Source: Punica granatum
Taxonomy: Eukaryota > Streptophyta > Magnoliopsida > Myrtales > Lythraceae
Assembly (NCBI RefSeq): GCF_007655135.1
Contig: NC_045129.1
Span: 21,054,274 to 21,118,273 of the forward strand
Reading direction: 5' to 3'
DNA length: 64,000 nt
The notes under the pieces are model-generated. The model was given only the letters and a program-made list of their open reading frames with translations. It had not been told where the DNA came from and did no database searches. Positions 23,513 through 35,030 of the stretch are shown in pieces; position 1 is the first letter of the stretch; each line of letters begins with the position of its first letter. The position numbers and the translations under genes were made by a program.

Positions 23513-24847
23513 ATGTCTCACAACAGTGCTAAGAGTATTCCTGAAGGTGCAACGAAATTGGCTGATTCGAAAATACTTATAGAGGCCATGATGAGTGAGA
23601 TGAGGCGTGTGATGCGGTTGGAGTTTGAGCAGGTTCATGAACGGATAGATCTGATGGAGAATAAAAGTGTGGAGCAGCCACAAAACTCTCTTAATGCATG
23701 AGGAAGGAAATAGTTCAACCGAGGGAAGTGAGGGTTGAAGATGAAGAGAATTATGGGGCTAGTTTTGATGAAGATGATCGAGATTCAGTTATTAGTAATA
23801 GGAAACATGGAGGGCGGTTTAGAGAAGATAGGAATTGCGAAGACAATAACTTGGGTAGTATTAAGATGAACCCATCGTTCCAAAGAAAGAGTGATCCCGA
23901 TAACATGCCCCCATTGGAGGACGTTCCCGAGGAGAAATATTTAGCTCCAGATGCATTAACATTGGTGGCAAGGAGAGCATTGAGCTTGCAAATAAAAGGA
24001 GTTGAAGAAATACAGCGGGAGAACATCTTTCACACTAGGTGCTACATCAAAGACAAGGTATGTAGTGTGATTATAGATTATGGTAGTTGTACTAATGTCG
24101 CAAGCATAACAATGGTGGAAAAATTGGGACTACCCATGCTGAAGCACCCCAAGCCATACAAATTGCATTGGTTAAATGATAGTGGTGAAATAAGGGTGGA
24201 CAAGCAGGTGTTAGTTGCATTTCGAATCGGTAAATACGAAGATGAAGTGTTGTGTGATGTAGTACCGATGCAAGCGGGACATTTGTTGCTTGGACGTCCA
24301 TGGCAATTTGATAGGCGTGTGAAGCATGATGGCTTTACGAACAAATACTCCTTTGTACTTAATCAACGATCAATCACTCTTGTACCATTGACTCCGCAGC
24401 AAGTATATGAGGATCAAGTGAGATTGCAAAAAGAGAGTGATCAAAAGAAAGAGAGTGAACAGAAGAAAAAGAGTGAAAATCAGAGAGAGGCCGAGAAAAA
24501 TGAGAGAGAAAAAGAAAATCAAAATTCGGCCATTGAGAGAAAATCAGAGAGAAAACAAAAGAATTTTTATGCAAACATGGGAGAAATTAGGCAAGCAATG
24601 TTTTTAAATCAGCCGATGATTGAACTTTTGTACAAAGAGGCATTTTTCAATACTAACGAACTTAATATCTCTCTTCCTAGTTCTGTTGTTTCTCTTTTGC
24701 AGGAGCATGAGGATGTCTTTCCCGAGGAAACACCACATGGCTTACCTCCAATCCGAGGGATTGAACATCAAATTGATTTTGTTCCCGGTGCGACAATTCC
24801 AAACCGACCAGCTTATAGGAGCAATCCTGAGGAGACAAAGGAGCTTT
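23513..24847 (+). pseudogene. gag-pol: B0 gag remnant, protease and start of RT region
   Basis: Starts at ATG 23513. The first 62 codons encode a gag N-terminus with a coiled-coil-like helix (RLEFEQVHERIDLME), ending at TGA 23699-23701. An overlapping frame continues from 23698. Gag is heavily deleted: SIKMNPSFQRKSDPD joins directly to MPPLED, so the capsid core and CCHC knuckle are gone. The protease region follows (VIIDYGSC, with Tyr where B1 and E have Gly after the Asp), then [13 protein letters not shown] Lys/Glu-rich linker comes next, then the lead-in to RT ([23 protein letters not shown]) until B1 interrupts at 24848. RT resumes at 31661. Confidence 0.88.
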
Positions 24848-25635
24848 TGATACGACTCGGAGTCAAACCGACGAGCTTAGGTCGGAAGGACTTCGTGATG
24901 AGGATCGTGGGCACGATGATGGAGCTGAAGCACACGAGCTCGGAAGTGGGATTCGTGAAGAGGGAGCTCATGCACAAGATCTCGGAGGCTTACATGTTTC
25001 GAGTGGACCAATCACACGAGCGAAGGCAAGACAAATCCAGCAAGCTATGGAGAGCTCATTTGCGGGTTTCTTGGGCCAAGAGGAGACTAATTCGAATTGG
25101 TCTCTAAAGGGCCTTACCCAATTAACTTGTCTTGAGATGGTCAATAGCCCATCTAAGATTAGAGTGGACGCATAAGGAAAGCCAAGAGATGCTGAATAAG
25201 GAATAAAAAAACTGCCAAATATTCTAGGGGGGCCTTTATTTAGTTTCCTCTATTAATTCCGGTTTTAGGAAACTAAAGATATTCCAGTTGCCAAGTTTAT
25301 TAGTTTCCAGATTCTCCTAGGCTTATATAAAGGAGGCTGAATAGCTGATTAGAGGTACTTTAGACTACACTGGTGAGAATTTTCCTCTATGTTGTTCTTC
25401 GGCAGCCTTCCGTGATTGTAAGCATGGATGCTTGTAATTCTCGGCTATTTATAATATTGGTTCTTGGTTTTCTATAACCATCGGGCCAATATTCCATTCC
25501 ATTATAATATTGGTTCTTGGTTTTCTATAACCATCGGGTCAGTATTCCATCCCTCTTAATCTCTATTGGCGATTCGGGTTTGATTTCCAGTCTTTGTTGT
25601 CGGGTCTTGTGGCAGGTCTCGTGGGGTTTGCATCA
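24848..25635 (+). repeat. 5' LTR of B1 (788 bp)
   Basis: Runs TGATACGACTC to GGGGTTTGCATCA. It has CTTATATAAAGGAGG (TATA box, near 25322). A duplicated inverted repeat (TGGTT-loop-AACCA) at 25465-25480 and 25518-25533 is followed each time by TCGGG. Confidence 0.92.
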
Positions 25636-25637
25636 TT

Positions 25638-25651
25638 TGGTATCAGAGCCT
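25638..25651 (+). other. Primer-binding site of B1
   Basis: TGGTATCAGAGCCT, two bases after the 5' LTR, initiator tRNA-Met type. Confidence 0.88.
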
Positions 25652-26312
25652 AAGTGCCAAATCGAGGTTTCATCTATCCTTGTTCTTTTTTTTTCTTCAT
25701 TCTAGAATCTTTAGATATAGCTTTCATTTCTATCCTTTCCATTAATCTTGTCTGATCTGATCTTAGCTGTCTAAATCGTCAAAAAAAAGAAAAACAAGAA
25801 GAAAGAAAAAGTGCAAAAAAAAAGGAAAAAAGAAAAGAAGAAAGAAAAAGTGCAAAAAAAGAAAAAAAAAAGTGAAAAAAAAGAGGTATCATTGGGTGTT
25901 GTTCGTAGCACCATTTGCTGTCTTCGTAGGCGAAGAATTTATTGCACAATTTGTTGTCTTTGTGTTCTAATCGTCTTGGCGTTAAGTTGACCTGTCATAG
26001 TAGCTCTTCCGTACTCAGTGTCTTCTATCAATCCATAAACTACGTCGTTGGGTCAGATTGTGTCATATCATTTTCTTTGGATCTAATATTATAAGTTGTT
26101 CGGGTTGAACTCGTTTTCCGCCTTGCGATCGGATTGATTAGTTGCCCTAGAACTTTGAAGAGGAAATTAAGAGAGGAAAAATGCAAGAGTGTGTGAGAAC
26201 ATCAGAGGATAAAAGCCTATTTTGAGTGAAAACACGAGTGTTTTGAGTGGCATCTTGCTGAGTGTAAACACGTGAGGGAGCGCGTGAGGATCCTATAATT
26301 GCATATTTTATC
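25652..26312 (+). other. B1 untranslated leader with A-rich block
   Basis: A non-coding leader. From 25780 to 25885 it is A runs punctuated by GTGC, GGA and GAAG words. At 26223-26272 it has GAGTGAAAACACGAGTGT and GAGTGTAAACACGTG, the conserved pre-gag pair. Gag starts 41 bases later. Confidence 0.7.
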
Positions 26313-29300
26313 ATGTCAAAGGAAAATAGTGGAGACGACAGAGGACCTGATTTGAACATGACGTTACGAGCCATGCAACAACAGTTTGAGCGCATGAACA
26401 TGGTTTTCGGTGAATTCCGAGAAAGGTTGGATAGGCAAGACGAACGGTTGGAACGACTTCAACCTGCGCCGGTGCCACGGATTAGGAGACCCCACCGACA
26501 ACCATCCGTTGATACTCTTGATGAAGAAACATATGATGAAGAAGAGGAAGTGGCCTCCGATGCCACTTGGGGGAGAGGTAAAGGAAGAGGAGGCAGACCA
26601 AGGCATTTCGTTCGTAGGGAGCACCGGAGGAGAGACGCCGTGGACCATAACACAGGTTCGATTAAGCTGATCATACCTCCATTCCAAGGTAAAAACGACC
26701 CCGATGTTTACATTGAATGGGAGAGGAAGGTTGAGCTTGTGTTTGATTGTCATAATTATTCAGAGGAAAAGAAAGTTAAATTGGCTGCAGTTGCTTTCAC
26801 CGATTATGCCATTGTTTGGTGGGACCAATTAACTGTGAGTAGACGCAGGAATCGTGAGCCTCGTATTGATACTTGGGAGGAAATGAAAGCAGTAATGAGA
26901 AGAAGGTTTGTTCCTGCCCATTATTATCGGGACTTGCACTTGAAGTTGCGAAGTCTGAAGCAAGGTTCCAAGTCGGTGGAGGATTATTATAAGGAGATGG
27001 AAATAGCCATGATACGTGCTAATGTTGAGGAGGACCGAGAAGCAACCATGGCTCGATTCATCTGTGGCCTTAATCGGGAGATTGCCAATGTAGTTGAGCT
27101 GCAACATTACGTGGAGATTGACGACGTGGTACACATGGCCATGAAGGTTGAGAGGCAGCTCAAGAGAGGGGGTCGAACATCTTCAAAGGTAGAAGCTTCT
27201 GGTTCAGGGTCTTGGAGATCGAAGTGGGGTTCTTCTACGAAACCGGACGAGAAGACTGATTATAAGCCAAAGGGAGACACCTACAAGACCCAAGCCAACA
27301 ACAAGGATAAGGGTAAAACTTTTTCTGAACCTCAAAGAAATCGTGATATCAAATGTTTTCGTTGTTTGGGCTCAGGTCACATTGCTTCCCAATGTCCAAA
27401 CAAGCGGACCATGATTATGATGGAGAGTAGGGATATCGAGACTAAAGAAGAAGAAGATAGTGATTCCATGCATCCACTCGAAGATGCTAGTGACGTCGAG
27501 CATGCGGTTGAAGGTCAAGCCTTAGTTATCATGCGAGCCCTACATGTTCAAGTTAGAGAGGATGGTGATGAGGTGCAAAGGGAGAATATCTTCTACACTC
27601 GTTGCCATGTGAAGGATCGTGTGTGTGGGTTGATTATTGACGGAGGAAGTTGCGTGAATGTGGCCAGCAAGTTGATGGTAGACAAGCTCGGTTTGCATAC
27701 CCAAAAACATCCCAAGCCATACAAACTCCAGTGGCTGAATGAATGCGGTGAAGTGAAGGTAAATAAACAGGTTCTTGTGTCCTTCTGTATTGGAAAGTAC
27801 CGGGATGAGGTTCTTTGTGATGTTGTACCAATGAGTGCTAGCCATATGTTGCTCGGGAGACCATGGCAGTTCGACAGGAGAGTGATACATGATGGGTATA
27901 GGAACCGATATTCATTTGTAAAGGATGGGAAGAAAGTAACACTTGCACTCTTGACACCGACTCAAGTGTTTGAGGATCAGATTCGAATTAAAAGGTCTCT
28001 TAGTGAGAAGAGTGAAAAAGTGGCTGAAAAACAAAAAGAGAAAGAGAGTGATCTTGAGAGAAAAGAAAGTGGAGAGAATGTGAAAAACAAGAGTGAAAAG
28101 ATGGAGAGTTCAGAAAAAAAGGAGAGGAAATTGAGTTTTTATGCAAAAGAAAGAGAGCTTAAGGGTGCTTATAAGGCTAATAGACCGATGATCTTGTTCT
28201 TGTACAAGGAGGTCTATCTTTCTATTTCTGACCTTGACTCTACTTTGCCTAGTGCTGCTATTTCTCTCTTGCAGGAATTCGAAGATGTCTTTCCCGAAGA
28301 AATGCCGCAGGGACTACCACCAATAAGAGGGATTGAGCATAAGATTGATCTTATTCCAGGAGCTCCTATTCCAAACCGACCGGCCTATCGAAGTAGTCCG
28401 GAAGAGGCTAAAGAACTTCAGAGGCAAGTTGAGGAGCTATTGGCCAAAGGACATGTTCGAGAAAGTATGAGCCCATGCGCTGTCCCCGTTCTGCTCGTTC
28501 CAAAGAAAGACGGGACTTGGAGAATGTGTGTCGATTGTAGAGCTGTGAACAAGGTCACGGTAAAATATCGACATCCCATTCCTCGATTAGATGACATGTT
28601 GGATGAATTGCACGGTTCCGTTATATTTTCTAAGATTGATTTGAAGAGTGGGTACCACCAGATTCGAATGAAAGAAGGTGATGAATGGAAAACAGCTTTT
28701 AAAACCAAGCATGGATTGTATGAGTGGACGGTAATGCCATTTGGTTTAACTAATGCACCCAGCACTTTTATGCGTCTTATGAATCATGTTTTGCGTGCTT
28801 ACATTGAGAAATTTGTGGTTGTCTATTTTGATGACATTCTGATATATAGCAGGAGTTTGGATGACCATGTTGAACATTTGAGAAGTGTCCTTGAGTCATT
28901 AAGACGTGAGAAGCTGTATGCTAATCTCAAGAAGTGTAGCTTTTGCTTGGATAGAGTTGTTTTTCTTGGTTTCGTTGTTAGTTCCAGGGGTGTGGAGGTC
29001 GATGAAGAGAAGGTAAGGGCAATCAAGGATTGGCCTACACCTACCACTATCGCTGAAGTGAGGAGTTTCCACGGCCTAGCGGGATTCTATCGAAGGTTCG
29101 TGCCGAACTTCAGTACCATTGCTGCTTCTTTGACAGAAATCATCAAGAAGGATGTTGGGTTCAAGTGGGGAGAAGAGCAAGAGAAGGCTTTCAACACATT
29201 AAAAGAAAAGCTAAGTTCAGCTCCATTGCTACTTTTACCAGATTTCTCTAAACCTTTTGAAATCGAATGTGATGCTTCTGGAATTGGTGTAGGTGCTGTA

Positions 29301-30476
29301 CTTATGCAAGACCGGAGGCCCATTGCCTATTTCAGTGAGAAGCTTAAAGGGGCCGCTTTGAACTACTCTACCTACGACAAGGAGTTATATGCGTTGGTGA
29401 GAGCACTGGAAACGTGGCAACACTACTTGTGGTCTAAGGAGTTCATCATTCACACAGACCATGAATCATTGAAGCACTTGAAAGGCCAAGGTAAGTTGAA
29501 TCGCAGACATGCACGTTGGATTGAGTTCATTGAGATGTTCCCATATGTGATCCAATACAAGCAAGGTAAGGAGAATGTGGTAGCCGATGCCTTATCTCGC
29601 AGGTATGCCCTTGTTTCAACTCTTGGAGCTAAGTTTCTTGGGTTTGAGCATTTTAAGGAGTTGTATGAGCATGATCCTGATTTTGCTGCTATGTTTGCTG
29701 CCTGTGAAAAGGGAGTGTTTGATAAGTTTCATAGGCATGAGGGGTATTTATTTCGTGAAAATAGGCTATGTATTTCAAAGATTTCCATGCGTGAATTACT
29801 TGTTAGGGAGCCTCATGGGGGAGGGTTGATGGGGCACTTTGGAGTTGCTAAGACCTTGGACATTCTGAAGGAGCACTTCTTTTGGCCTCACATGAAAAGA
29901 GATGTCGAGAGAATTTGTTCTAGGTGCATCACATGTAAGAAGGCTAAATCGAAAATTCATCCACATGGACTTTACATGCCATTACCTGTTCCAAGTCACC
30001 CTTGGATTGATGTCTCCATGGATTTTGTTTTGGGTCTGCCTAGATCTAGGAATGGTCGAGATTCTATCTTTGTGGTTGTTGACAGATTTTCAAAAATGAT
30101 ACACTTTATCCCTTGTCATAAAACTGATGATGCTACTCATGTGGCAAATCTTTTCTTTAGGGAAGTGGTGCGTTTACATGGAGTCCCTAAGACGATTGTG
30201 AGTGATAGGGATGCGAAATTTCTGAGTCATTTTTGGAGAGTTCTGTGGGCTAAGTTGGGAACAACTTTGTTGTTTTCTACTACCTGTCACCCACAAACAG
30301 ATGGACAAACCGAGGTTGTCAATCGAACCTTGGGTACTTTGTTGCGCGCTGTGATTGGAAAGAATTTGAAAGCTTGGGAAGATTGCATTCCATTCGTTGA
30401 ATTTGCATATAATAGGACTGTGCATTCTTCTACAAGTTTTCACCATTTGAGGTTGTTTATGGTTTTAATCCACTAA
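26313..30476 (+). CDS. gag-pol: B1 gag-pol polyprotein, open through the integrase core
   Basis: ATG at 26313 opens 1387 codons. Residues: capsid/gag domain about 115-285 ([25 protein letters not shown]); CCHC knuckle 348-361; protease with IIDGGSC near 441-447; Lys/Glu-rich linker about 560-607; RT about 700-880 with YFDD at 838-841; RNase H with ECDASG near 985, DKELYAL near 1022 and HTDHES near 1047; integrase zinc region 1168-1208; DDE residues near 1236 (MDF), 1298 (SDRD) and 1334 (GQTE). All catalytic motifs are present. The frame fails near 30438, where one T is missing in the [10 protein letters not shown] stretch, so the last codons are out of frame and the C-terminal domain is cut off. 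It could still supply gag, protease and RT. It is a defective copy, not a host gene. Confidence 0.93.
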   Translation: MSKENSGDDRGPDLNMTLRAMQQQFERMNMVFGEFRERLDRQDERLERLQPAPVPRIRRPHRQPSVDTLDEETYDEEEEVASDATWGRGKGRGGRPRHFVRREHRRRDAVDHNTGSIKLIIPPFQGKNDPDVYIEWERKVELVFDCHNYSEEKKVKLAAVAFTDYAIVWWDQLTVSRRRNREPRIDTWEEMKAVMRRRFVPAHYYRDLHLKLRSLKQGSKSVEDYYKEMEIAMIRANVEEDREATMARFICGLNREIANVVELQHYVEIDDVVHMAMKVERQLKRGGRTSSKVEASGSGSWRSKWGSSTKPDEKTDYKPKGDTYKTQANNKDKGKTFSEPQRNRDIKCFRCLGSGHIASQCPNKRTMIMMESRDIETKEEEDSDSMHPLEDASDVEHAVEGQALVIMRALHVQVREDGDEVQRENIFYTRCHVKDRVCGLIIDGGSCVNVASKLMVDKLGLHTQKHPKPYKLQWLNECGEVKVNKQVLVSFCIGKYRDEVLCDVVPMSASHMLLGRPWQFDRRVIHDGYRNRYSFVKDGKKVTLALLTPTQVFEDQIRIKRSLSEKSEKVAEKQKEKESDLERKESGENVKNKSEKMESSEKKERKLSFYAKERELKGAYKANRPMILFLYKEVYLSISDLDSTLPSAAISLLQEFEDVFPEEMPQGLPPIRGIEHKIDLIPGAPIPNRPAYRSSPEEAKELQRQVEELLAKGHVRESMSPCAVPVLLVPKKDGTWRMCVDCRAVNKVTVKYRHPIPRLDDMLDELHGSVIFSKIDLKSGYHQIRMKEGDEWKTAFKTKHGLYEWTVMPFGLTNAPSTFMRLMNHVLRAYIEKFVVVYFDDILIYSRSLDDHVEHLRSVLESLRREKLYANLKKCSFCLDRVVFLGFVVSSRGVEVDEEKVRAIKDWPTPTTIAEVRSFHGLAGFYRRFVPNFSTIAASLTEIIKKDVGFKWGEEQEKAFNTLKEKLSSAPLLLLPDFSKPFEIECDASGIGVGAVLMQDRRPIAYFSEKLKGAALNYSTYDKELYALVRALETWQHYLWSKEFIIHTDHESLKHLKGQGKLNRRHARWIEFIEMFPYVIQYKQGKENVVADALSRRYALVSTLGAKFLGFEHFKELYEHDPDFAAMFAACEKGVFDKFHRHEGYLFRENRLCISKISMRELLVREPHGGGLMGHFGVAKTLDILKEHFFWPHMKRDVERICSRCITCKKAKSKIHPHGLYMPLPVPSHPWIDVSMDFVLGLPRSRNGRDSIFVVVDRFSKMIHFIPCHKTDDATHVANLFFREVVRLHGVPKTIVSDRDAKFLSHFWRVLWAKLGTTLLFSTTCHPQTDGQTEVVNRTLGTLLRAVIGKNLKAWEDCIPFVEFAYNRTVHSSTSFHHLRLFMVLIH

Positions 30477-31200
30477 CTCCATTGGACTTGATTCCTTTAC
30501 CTGTAAATGAGCTTTATAATCTTGATGGAAAGAAAAAGGCAGAGTTGGTGAAGCAGATTCATGAAGAGGCACGGCAAAACATTTTGAAGAAGAATGAACA
30601 AGCAGCACCCGAGCCAACAAAGGAAGGAAGCGGGTCACTTTTTAACCTGGAGATTGGGTTTGGGTTCACTTAAGGAAGGAGAGATTTTCGAGTCTGAGGA
30701 ATTCCAAGTTGAATCCACGTGGAGATGGACCATTTCAAGTTCTGGATAAGATCAATGACAATGCTTATAAGATTGATCTTCCAGGTGAGTATCAAGTAAG
30801 TTCGACTTTTAATGTTTCTGATCTTTCTCCCTTTGACGCAGGTTCAGATTCGAGGACGAATCCTTTTGAAGAGAGGGGGAATGATACGACTTGGAGTCAA
30901 ACCGACGAGCTTAGGTCGGAAGGACTTCGTGATGAGGATCGTGGGCACGATGATGGGGCTGAAGCACACGAGCTCGGAAGTGGGATTCGTGAAGAGGGAG
31001 CTGATACACAAGATCTCGGAGGCTTACATGTTTCGAGTGGACCAATCACACGAGCGAAGGCAAGAAAAGCTGTAGAGAGCTCATTTGCGGGTTTCTTGGG
31101 CCAAGAGGAGACTAATTCGAATTGGTCTCTAAAGGGCCTTACCCAATTAACTTGTCTTGAGATGGTCAATAGCCCATCTAAGATTAGAGTGGACGCATAA
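30438..31200 (+). pseudogene. pol: B1 integrase C-terminal domain and tail, frame-shifted
   Basis: Continuation of the B1 polyprotein after the frameshift near 30438. One frame (30482-30673) carries [10 protein letters not shown] and [11 protein letters not shown] second indel near 30600 and a TAA near 30640, where relatives have Glu, break the GDWVWV region. The frame used from about 30645 is open to 31198-31200 and encodes [22 protein letters not shown] and SRTNPFEERG. It then passes the polypurine tract into the 3' LTR (from 30882) for a further 105 codons with GPITRAKAR and GFLGQEET. Confidence 0.88.
30870..30881 (+). other. Polypurine tract of B1, inside the coding frame
   Basis: A purine run ending GAGAGGGGGAA directly before TGATACGAC of the 3' LTR. 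It is translated as part of EERGN, so it is both primer and codons. Confidence 0.8.
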
Positions 31201-31660
31201 GGAAAGCCAAGAGATGCTGAATAAGGAATAAAAAGACTGCCGAATATTCTAGGGGGGCCTTTATTTAGTTTCCCCTATTAATTCCGGTTTTAGGAAACTA
31301 AAGATATTCCAGTTGCCAAGTTTATTAGTTTCCAGATTCTCCTAGGCTTATATAAAGGAGGCTGAATAGCTGATTAGAGGTACTTCAGACTACACTGGTG
31401 AGAATTTTCCTCTATGTTGTTCTTCGGCAACCTTCCGTGATTGTAAGCATGGATGCTTGTAATTCTCGGCTATTTATAATATTGGTTCTTGGTTTTCTAT
31501 AACCATCGGGTCAATATTCCATTCCTTTATAATATTGGTTCTTGGTTTTCTATAACCATCGGGTCAGTATTCCATCCCTCTTAATCTCTATTGGCGATTC
31601 GGGTTCGATTTCCAGTCTTTGTTGTCGGGTCTTGCGGCAGGTCTCGTGGGGTTCGCATCA
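30882..31660 (+). repeat. 3' LTR of B1 (779 bp)
   Basis: Matches the 5' LTR at 24848-25635 except for about fifteen substitutions and a 9-bp deletion within the GPITRAKARQIQ coding stretch. It is followed by host sequence GCTTC of B0. Confidence 0.92.
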
Positions 31661-33151
31661 GCTTCAACGGCAGGTAAGTGAGTTGTTGGAGAAAGGGTAC
31701 GTGAGGGAAAGCATGAGTCCATGTGCTGTTCCAGTAATACTTGTACCTAAGAAGGATGGGACGTGGAGAATGTGCGTTGATTGCCGAGCAATCAACAACA
31801 TAACGGTAAAGTATCGTTATCCTATTCCTCGTTTAGATGATATGTTAGATGAGCTACATGGTTCTAGTGTATTTTCAAAAATTGATTTAAAGAGTGGTTA
31901 TCATCAGATTAGAATGAAAGAAGGAGATGAATGGAAAACTGCCTTTAAAACAAAATACGGTTTGTATGAATGGTTAGTTATGCCTTTTGGTTTGACTAAT
32001 GCTCCAAGCACTTTTATGAGACTTATGAATCATGTTTTGCGTTAATTTATAGGTAGATTTGTGGTTGTCTACTTTGATGATATACTCGTTTATAGCAAAA
32101 TCTTAGATGATCATAAGGTACATTTGAAATCTGTTTTAGATGTGTTTAGGAAGGAAAAGTTATTGGTGCATGAATCTCTTGGTGGAGGATTAATGGGAAA
32201 TTTGGGAATTGCAAAGACTTTAGCTATTTTGCAAGAACACTTCTATTGGCCACATATGAAAAGAGATGTTGAGAGAATTTGTGGTAGATGCATTACGTGT
32301 AGGCAAGGTAAATCCAGAGTGCAGCCTAACGGTTTGTATACAACTTTACCAATTCCTAGTGAGCCTTGAATTGATATTTCAATGGATTTTGTGTTAGGAT
32401 TACCTAGGACTAAACGTGGGAGAGATTCAATTTTTGTGGTTGTGGATAGATTTTCTAAGATGGCACACTTTATTCCATGTCACAAAACGGATGATGCCTC
32501 GCATGTTGCTGATTTGTTCTTTAGGGAGATTGTGAGGTTACATGGCATGCCTATAACAATTGTTTCGGATAGAGATGCTAAGTTCTTGAGCTATTTTTGG
32601 AAGACTTTGTGGTGTAAGTTAGGTACTAAGCTGTTATTTTCTACTACTTGTCACTCACAAACTGATGGTCAAACGGAAGTAGTAAATAGAACTTTGTCTA
32701 CTTTGTTGAGGGCAATCATAAAAAAAAAACATTAAAACATGGGAAGAGTGTTTACCACATGTTGAGTTTGCGTATAACAGATATGTTCATTCCGCTACTA
32801 AATTTTCACCATTTGAAGGTGTTTATGGATTTAATCCGTTAACTCCATTGGATTTATCTCCTTTACCTTTGACTGAGCATGTTAATTTAGATGGCAAAAA
32901 GAAAGCTGAATTTGTCAAGCAGATTCATGAGAAAACAAGACTCAACATTGAGCGAAAAACGGAGCAGTATACAAAACACGCCAACAAGGGCCGTCATAAG
33001 CTGATTTTTGAACCCGGAGATTGGGTTTGGTTGCATATGAGGAAAGAGAGATTTCCGGCGCAAAGACGTTCCAAACTGCTTCCAAGAGGAGATGGACCTT
33101 TTCAAGTCCTGGAGCGCATCAATGACAATGCCTATAAACTATACTTACCTG
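31661..33151 (+). pseudogene. pol: B0 RT and integrase remnant
   Basis: Continues B0 after B1. RT runs from [12 protein letters not shown] to HVLR and hits TAA at 32043-32045. Beyond it [13 protein letters not shown] is intact, but at LDVFRKEKL the frame jumps without shift to LVHESLGGG (near 32161), deleting RT thumb, RNase H and the start of the integrase zinc domain. Integrase follows, with CGRCITC, a TGA at 32367-32369 where relatives have Trp, [15 protein letters not shown] and GQTEVVN. A frameshift lies in an A run near 32720-32730. The C-terminal part (32848 on: [24 protein letters not shown]) ends at YLP, where a deletion joins it to the LTR remnant at 33152. Confidence 0.88.
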
Positions 33152-33552
33152 GATTAGGATTACTTTATGTCTATATATATTCATCTTAGTCAATTTTTAA
33201 TAAAAGGAACATTTCAGAAAATTGTGAGAGTATTCTCTTTGGTTCTTGAAGAACTAATCGAACTTATCGGAAGTTTCCGTGGCGTTCAGCATCGACTTAT
33301 CAAACGGCTTTCCACCACCGTTTGTGGCGTCTTCATCGACTTATCAAGCGGCTTCTCATCACCGTTTTTGGCGTCTTCCTATATACCGAGGTTCTTGTTT
33401 CGCATTAAACAACGGGTTGAGGTCAGTTATACCAAGGTTCTTGTTTTTGTCGTAAACAACGGGTCGAGGGTTCGTCAATCAAATCTGATCGTGGAACGAT
33501 CTTGGGTTCCTTTAGTTGTCGGGTCTCGTCATTCTTGGCGAGAATCGCATCA
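33152..33552 (+). repeat. Truncated 3' LTR of B0 (last 401 bp)
   Basis: Matches 22427-22827 of the 5' LTR. Its left edge is a deletion junction with integrase at a GATTAGG word, and its right edge is followed by the TSD CTTCA. The deletion removed the pol tail, the polypurine tract and the first half of the LTR. Confidence 0.9.
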
Positions 33553-33557
33553 CTTCA

Positions 33558-34242
33558 AATTCCTTTTTATGACTGTACGAAGAAGAGTGGACAATGTCCT
33601 ATTAACCACCTCGGTTTGCCCATCCGTTTGGGGAAGACAAGTAGTTGAAAATAACAATTTAGTTCATAACTTCCCCCCACAGGACGCGCCAAAAATGACT
33701 CAAGAACTTAGCATCCCGATCGCTAACTATGGTCTTAGGTATCCCATGCAATCGCACTATCTCCCTAAAGAACAAATCAGCAATATGTGTGGCATCATCA
33801 GTTTTGCGACATGGAATAAAATGAGCCATCTTAGAAAATCGATCCACAACTACGAAAATGGAATCTCGTCCTTTATTAGACCTAGGCAATCATAGGATGA
33901 AATCCATGGATATATCAGTCCAAGGCTCATTAGGAACAGGTAAAGGCATATACATTCCATGGGGTTTGACTGTTGATTTCGCCTTCTTACAAGTAATACA
34001 TTTAGAGCAAATTCTCTCCACATCTCTCTTCATATGCGGCCAAAAGAAATGTTCTCTCAAAATATTCAAAGTCTTAACTACCCCGAAATGACCCATAAGA
34101 CCTCCCCCATGCGACTCAAGCACAAGTAATTCACGCATAGAAGAATTAGGAATGCACAGCTTATTCTCCCTAAATAAGAATTCATCGTGCTTATAGAACT
34201 TACCAAATGCACCCTTTTCACATGCACTATATATAACACCAA
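33558..34242 (-). pseudogene. pol: Element E integrase, middle part
   Basis: Minus-strand integrase of E between the B0 insertion and the solo LTR. It encodes the zinc region ([20 protein letters not shown]) and the start of the core (ISMDFIL). A TGA at 33890-33892 stands where relatives have Gly (GGA). The frame continues with [15 protein letters not shown] and [13 protein letters not shown] further indel near 33680 disrupts the stretch before the catalytic Glu. Upstream it joins QDSDF at 35031, across the solo LTR. Downstream it continues at 22016. Confidence 0.88.
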
Positions 34243-35030
34243 TGATGCGAACCCCACGAGACCTGCCGCAAGACCCGACAACAAAGACTGGAAATCGAAC
34301 TCGAATCGCCAATAGAGATTAAGAGGGATGGAATACTGACCCGATGGTTATAGAAAACCAAGAACCAATATTATAAAGGAATGGAATATTGACCCGATGG
34401 TTATAGAAAACCAAGAACCAATATTATAAATAGCCGAGAATTACAAGCATCCATGCTTACAATCACGGAAGGTTGCCGAAGAACAACATAGAGGAAAATT
34501 CTCACCAGTGTAGTCTGAAGTACCTCTAATCAGCTATTCAGCCTCCTTTATATAAGCCTAGGAGAATCTGGAAACTAATAAACTTGGCAACTGGAATATC
34601 TTTAGTTTCCTAAAACCGGAATTAATAGAGGAAACTAAATAAAGGCCCCCCTAGAATATTTGGCAGTCTTTTTATTCCTTATTCAGCATCTCTTGGCTTT
34701 CCTTATGCGTCCACTCTAATCTTAGATGGGCTATTGACCATCTCAAGACAAGTTAATTGGGTAAGGCCCTTTAGAGACCAATTCGAATTAGTCTCCTCTT
34801 GGCCCAAGAAACCCGCAAATGAGCTCTCCACAGCTTGCTGGATTTGTCTTGCCTTCGCTCGTGTGATTGGTCCACTCGAAACATGTAAGCCTCCGAGATC
34901 TTGTGCATCAGCTCCCTCTTCACGAATCCCACTTCCGAGCTCGTGTGCTTCAGCCCCGTCATCGTGCCCACGATCCTCATCACGAAGTCCTTCCGACCTA
35001 AGCTCGTCGGTTTGACTCCGAGTCGTATCA
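34243..35030 (-). repeat. Solo LTR of B1 type inside E
   Basis: A 788-bp LTR with TG/CA ends, very similar to the complement of 24848-25635, flanked by ACCAA at 34238-34242 and 35031-35035. No internal sequence is attached, so it is the product of LTR-LTR recombination. It splits E integrase within the QDSDF-GVIYSACEKG stretch. Confidence 0.93.

Larger units (their letters stand above)
24848..31660 (+). mobile_element. Element B1, near-complete CRM-like element
   Basis: A complete LTR-int-LTR insertion of 6813 bp. LTRs are 24848-25635 and 30882-31660. The right flank is GCTTC (31661-31665) and the left is GCTTT (24843-24847), a TSD with one C-to-T difference. By eye the LTRs differ at about fifteen sites plus a 9-bp gap, near 2 percent. 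It is the innermost insertion of the nest and has the longest intact gag-pol frame of its type here. Confidence 0.94.
22017..33552 (+). mobile_element. Element B0, CRM-like, inserted in E and split by B1
   Basis: A plus-strand element with TSD CTTCA at 22012-22016 and 33553-33557. The 5' LTR is 22017-22827, the 3' LTR is cut down to its last 401 bp (33152-33552), and B1 (24848-31660) sits between protease and RT. The coding region has lost most of gag and a block from RT thumb to integrase zinc region. Without B1 only about 4.7 kb remains. Confidence 0.9.

Noticed and set aside
26364..30446. Minus-strand frames opposite the B1 polyprotein
   Set aside because: They are shadows of the long plus-strand frame, which has all expected retroelement motifs.
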